A stretch of DNA of 64,000 nt from Pontibacter sp. HSC-36F09 (lineage in GTDB: Bacteria > Bacteroidota > Bacteroidia > Cytophagales > Hymenobacteraceae), in assembly GCF_024171605.1 (NCBI RefSeq), contig NZ_JALKAA010000001.1, positions 1,116,001-1,180,000 on the forward strand. The letters run 5' to 3'. The position numbers and the translations under genes are program-made. The notes beneath the pieces are model-generated. The model worked only from the letters and a program-made list of their open reading frames with translations. It ran no database searches and was not told the DNA's origin. Shown piece after piece: positions 61,086 through 64,000 of this stretch (positions within the stretch are counted from its first letter, which is position 1; every line of letters starts with the position of its first letter).

Positions 61086-64000
61086 ATGACAAGCTTCTTA
61101 AGTAGAGCCCTGCTCTTAGTGCTAGGCTTATGGCTGGTTGCATTTGGCGTACATGCGCAACAAGCGCCCACACTGGGGGCCTTTTACGACTATAACGTTG
61201 TAGGCGGCGATAGGGTTGTCAATCAACCTAACACGAACACAATTGTTCGCGCAAAAGTAGCCTCGGTCAGCAAACTAGCTCAGAACTTTAACACAGGCGC
61301 AGTCTGGCGCGGCATCGAGAACATGAATGCCGCCGCTAACGATGCCCTTGCCGCAGCCACATCAGTATATAATACAGCCGCTGCTGCAACTCCCACTTCA
61401 ACATTAACCAATCCAGAACTTGGCGGCCGTACCTATACTGCAGGTGTATACCTGTTTAATGGCAATGCTACTGTCTCCAACGATATTACACTGGATGGAA
61501 ACAACAATCCCAATGCGGTTTTTATCTTTATCGTCAAAGGCAGCCTCAACATAGGAGCCGGTGTAGACATTGAGCTCATCCGTGATGCTAAAATCGGCAA
61601 CGTATTCTGGGTAGCAGAAGATGCGATAACGGTAGGTAATGGTGCAGAGATTAAGGGCCAATACCTGGCAAAGCAAGCTGTTACAATAGGAGACGGCTCG
61701 ATTGTTCGCGGACGCGTGGCTTCCTTGCTAAGCGAGGTTAGGCTGAACAACAACAACTTCTTCCTGCCAACTGACCTGGAGATCAAAATACAAAAGACAG
61801 AAGGCGACGCCGGTGTTGACCGCTACATTGTAGGCCAGACGATCACCTATACCTTCACAGTCACCAACAAAGGTCCGGTAGATGACGAAAACGTACGCGT
61901 AACCCCTGTTCTCTTTTCTGGCGTCAACCATACCTTTGCAACAGACGCCCCTAACTCTACCTTTTCGTTTGTGAACGGCAACTGGGTATGGAACATCGGG
62001 AGCCTGAAAGTAGGACAAACCTACACGCTTACGCTTACGGCCACCATCAATGAAACAGGCCCCGGTTTTGTGCGCGGTACAATTTCAGGAGCGGCCGAAG
62101 ACGAAATTCAGCAGAACAACACCGTTGACATTAATTTTTGTGCCGTGCTTCCGGATGCCGGTGTTATCACAGGGGCTGTTGAGCTCTGCGTGGGCACTGT
62201 CGGGGAGTACAGCATCGAGCCGGTAGTAGGAGCCACCGGCTATACCTGGAACGTGCCAAGCGGTTGGAAAATCACGAGTGGTCAGGGAACTACAAAAATC
62301 ACGGTGGAGGCAACCGGCCGTAACGACGAGGCCTTTATACAGGTTTCGGTGAACAACAGCTGCGGCGCCAGCCCTCCCAGCCGTCTGAAAGTAAACAACT
62401 ACCCCGACCCACCTGCCACACCTGGGCCTATTACGGCAAATGAAGGCGTGTGCGCCGGTGAAGGCGCCACCTACTCAATTGCGCCTGTTCAGGATGCTAC
62501 CTCCTATGTATGGGCGGTACCTGCGGGCTGGAAGATCTTGTCCGGACAAGGTACCACGCAAATCTCTGTGAGCGTAGGAACGACAGCTGGCAAAGTAACA
62601 GTAAAAGCGAAGAACGTCTGCGGTGAGAGCCCGAATGCAGCTGAACTCGAGGTGAAGCCATTCCTGCAGGCACCTAGCCAGCCCTCCAATATTTCCGGAT
62701 CAGGCACATTGCCTTTCTGCGTATCTACCGAGCGTGTGACATTCAGCGTGACAGCCATCGGCGATGTGACAGAATATGTATGGGAGTACCCGGCTGAGTG
62801 GACATTAATCGAAGGGCAGGGAACAAACACCGTTACGTTCAACCCGAACGGCGTGGGTGGTACCGTAACAGTGAAAGGCTTAAATGCCTGTGGAACCAGC
62901 CCATCACGAACTTTCAATGTCGTGCCTATCCCAGGCCCACCTGTTAACCCGGGTGATATCTCGGGAGCGTTTCCGGTTTGTCAAGGCAGTATAGGTACAA
63001 AATACTCTGTAGCGCCAGTGCCGGGAGCTACGAGCTATACCTGGTATGTGCCAGACGGCTGGACCATTACCGCAGGCCAGGGCACGAATGAAATCACCGT
63101 GTCGCTTAGCGAGAATGCCAGCGGAGGTCAGTTACGTGTGCAGGCGGTGAACAATTGTGGTGCAAGTGGCATCACACGCAAAGACGTGACGACCACAACT
63201 GGAGCCCCTACTGCTCCTGTCGCGATAAAAGGAGAAGAGTTTGGCTGTTCTGCCAAAACAACGGTTTATGAAATAGATCCGATCGCAGGTGCGCAGGGCT
63301 ATACATGGACACTGCCTCCAACCTGGGTTATCAACAGTGGACAGGGCACAACCCGCATCACAGTTACGATTGGAAGCCAATCGGGCAATGTAAGCGTGAT
63401 TGCGACAAACTCGTGCGGTGAGAGCAGCCCGGCAACAAAGGCTGTAAGGCCATTCCCAACAGTGCCAGCCACGCCATTCGCCATCAATGGTCCGGACGAG
63501 GTATGTATAGGACAGAGCCAGGTGGTGTATACCCTGGCGCCAGTAGATCACACCCTGGAGTATATCTGGGCAGTGCCATCCGGCTGGACCATCCTGTCCG
63601 GCCAGGGCACCACAGAAGTCGTGGTGAAAGTAGGCACATTGGCTGGCGATATTACTGTAACGGCTTCCAACCCATGCGGCAATAGTATACCTGCTAAACT
63701 GCGCGTGGCACCTGTGGCTGACGTACCAGCCCCACAGGCAGGACCAATAACCGGAAATGCGCAGTACTGCGCCGGTCTTAACCAAACCTACTCGATAGCC
63801 CCTGTGCAGGGTGCAAAATCTTACTTCTGGACCTTCCCGGGCGCAGACTGGGTGATCGTGGAAGGCCAGGGCACGACAAGCGTTACCGTGAAAGCCGGAA
63901 CAACACAGGGTAAAGTGAGCGTGGCTACTGTTAACAATTGCGGAACCAGAAGCACCGCCACCGGTTTGACCGTGCAGTCAGTAGGTACAGTACCTCCCAC
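61086..64000 (+). CDS. Ice-binding-like (DUF3494) surface protein with PKD-like repeats (3' partial)
   Basis: The frame opens at ATG 61086 and stays open to the window end (about 971 residues), so the C-terminus is missing. A signal peptide (MTSFLSRALLLVLGLWLVAFGVHAQ) is followed by a DUF3494 ice-binding-type beta-helix (residues about 30-230; TYTAGVYLFNG, AVFIFIVKGSLNIGAG, NVFWVAEDAITVGNGAEIKGQYLA). A DUF11-like domain comes next (TYTFTVTNKGPVDDENVRVT). At least seven PKD-like repeats of about 87 residues then begin near 62152, 62410, 62671, 62940, 63205, 63466 and 63727; each has a YxW, SGQGT and CG pattern. A T9SS sorting domain probably lies beyond the window (inference). Confidence 0.85.
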   Translation, partial: MTSFLSRALLLVLGLWLVAFGVHAQQAPTLGAFYDYNVVGGDRVVNQPNTNTIVRAKVASVSKLAQNFNTGAVWRGIENMNAAANDALAAATSVYNTAAAATPTSTLTNPELGGRTYTAGVYLFNGNATVSNDITLDGNNNPNAVFIFIVKGSLNIGAGVDIELIRDAKIGNVFWVAEDAITVGNGAEIKGQYLAKQAVTIGDGSIVRGRVASLLSEVRLNNNNFFLPTDLEIKIQKTEGDAGVDRYIVGQTITYTFTVTNKGPVDDENVRVTPVLFSGVNHTFATDAPNSTFSFVNGNWVWNIGSLKVGQTYTLTLTATINETGPGFVRGTISGAAEDEIQQNNTVDINFCAVLPDAGVITGAVELCVGTVGEYSIEPVVGATGYTWNVPSGWKITSGQGTTKITVEATGRNDEAFIQVSVNNSCGASPPSRLKVNNYPDPPATPGPITANEGVCAGEGATYSIAPVQDATSYVWAVPAGWKILSGQGTTQISVSVGTTAGKVTVKAKNVCGESPNAAELEVKPFLQAPSQPSNISGSGTLPFCVSTERVTFSVTAIGDVTEYVWEYPAEWTLIEGQGTNTVTFNPNGVGGTVTVKGLNACGTSPSRTFNVVPIPGPPVNPGDISGAFPVCQGSIGTKYSVAPVPGATSYTWYVPDGWTITAGQGTNEITVSLSENASGGQLRVQAVNNCGASGITRKDVTTTTGAPTAPVAIKGEEFGCSAKTTVYEIDPIAGAQGYTWTLPPTWVINSGQGTTRITVTIGSQSGNVSVIATNSCGESSPATKAVRPFPTVPATPFAINGPDEVCIGQSQVVYTLAPVDHTLEYIWAVPSGWTILSGQGTTEVVVKVGTLAGDITVTASNPCGNSIPAKLRVAPVADVPAPQAGPITGNAQYCAGLNQTYSIAPVQGAKSYFWTFPGADWVIVEGQGTTSVTVKAGTTQGKVSVATVNNCGTRSTATGLTVQSVGTVPP
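62152..63989 (+). repeat. Seven tandem ~87-residue PKD-like repeats
   Basis: Each unit of about 261-270 bases runs P-x-x-P-x-x-I-x-G, a Cys (CVGT, CAGEG, CVST, CQGS, CSAK, CIGQ, CAGL), YSIAPV or similar, Y-x-W, SGQGT or EGQGT, V-V-x-V and N-x-CG. Conserved tandem Cys suggest one disulfide per unit. Confidence 0.75.

Overview
The window is chromosomal DNA of an aerobic, pigmented, gliding-type member of the Bacteroidota. It most resembles Hymenobacteraceae (Pontibacter-like Cytophagales), but that placement is inference. The support is internal: several secreted proteins carry type IX secretion (T9SS) sorting domains, a PorP/SprF protein sits beside a CHU_C-type adhesin, a CruF-type carotenoid gene is present, and promoters fit TTG-N19/20-TAnnTTTG with few Shine-Dalgarno sites. 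The genes are mostly core housekeeping, broken by short AT-rich accessory patches and by large repeat-rich exported proteins at both ends.

Layout. Bases 1-2236: 3' part of an AT-rich T9SS surface protein with two TIG domains. Bases 2454-13079: glyA, tatC, rpiB, a membrane protein (minus), rbfA, a methyltransferase, an FtsX/LolC-type permease, a lipoprotein and a SNF2 helicase. Bases 13435-19144: SRPBCC-like protein, SanA, carotenoid genes (CrtI family plus cruF), a TetR regulator, thioredoxin with a small partner, and a haem-c lipoprotein. Bases 19263-30599: prfA, a beta-helix lipoprotein, yjbQ, a secreted M43 metalloprotease, gpmI, nadC, small envelope proteins, a methyltransferase and a ZIP transporter. 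Bases 30690-39266: small envelope proteins, RlpA-like protein, alpha/beta hydrolase, Hsp20-like protein, a T9SS protein and a gene-poor AT-rich stretch. Bases 39267-44841: nrdA and nrdB separated by two small unknown genes, then a 650-base AT-rich gap with DnaA-box-like sites, then rplU-rpmA. Bases 44915-55575: DoxX-like protein, a SAM-I riboswitch driving metH-metF, a cyclase-family protein, hemW, a BamA/TamA-like outer-membrane protein and an initiator tRNA. Bases 55967-64000: CHU_C adhesin plus PorP/SprF partner, then an ice-binding-like (DUF3494) protein with PKD-like repeats that runs off the window.

The strongest unexplained signal is at the DNA level. The 7-mer AGGTATA (or TATACCT) occurs about 130 times by hand count, against about 8 expected by chance. 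It lies in genes in several reading frames, between genes, as a tandem array at 13231-13260, and in perfect palindromes at 18879-18900 and 51033-51050. It is missing from the AT-rich first gene and from nrdB-rplU-rpmA. A second signal is a set of intergenic elements with self-complementary low-complexity arms (7800-8002, 13081-13432, 21838-22057, 53442-53612). A third is the 43544-44191 gap with five TTGTTAA iterations and a perfect TTATCCACA box, a candidate replication origin.

Coordinates of hairpins and promoters were read by eye. Counts are hand counts and may be off by a few. Family names come from recalled motifs, not database searches.
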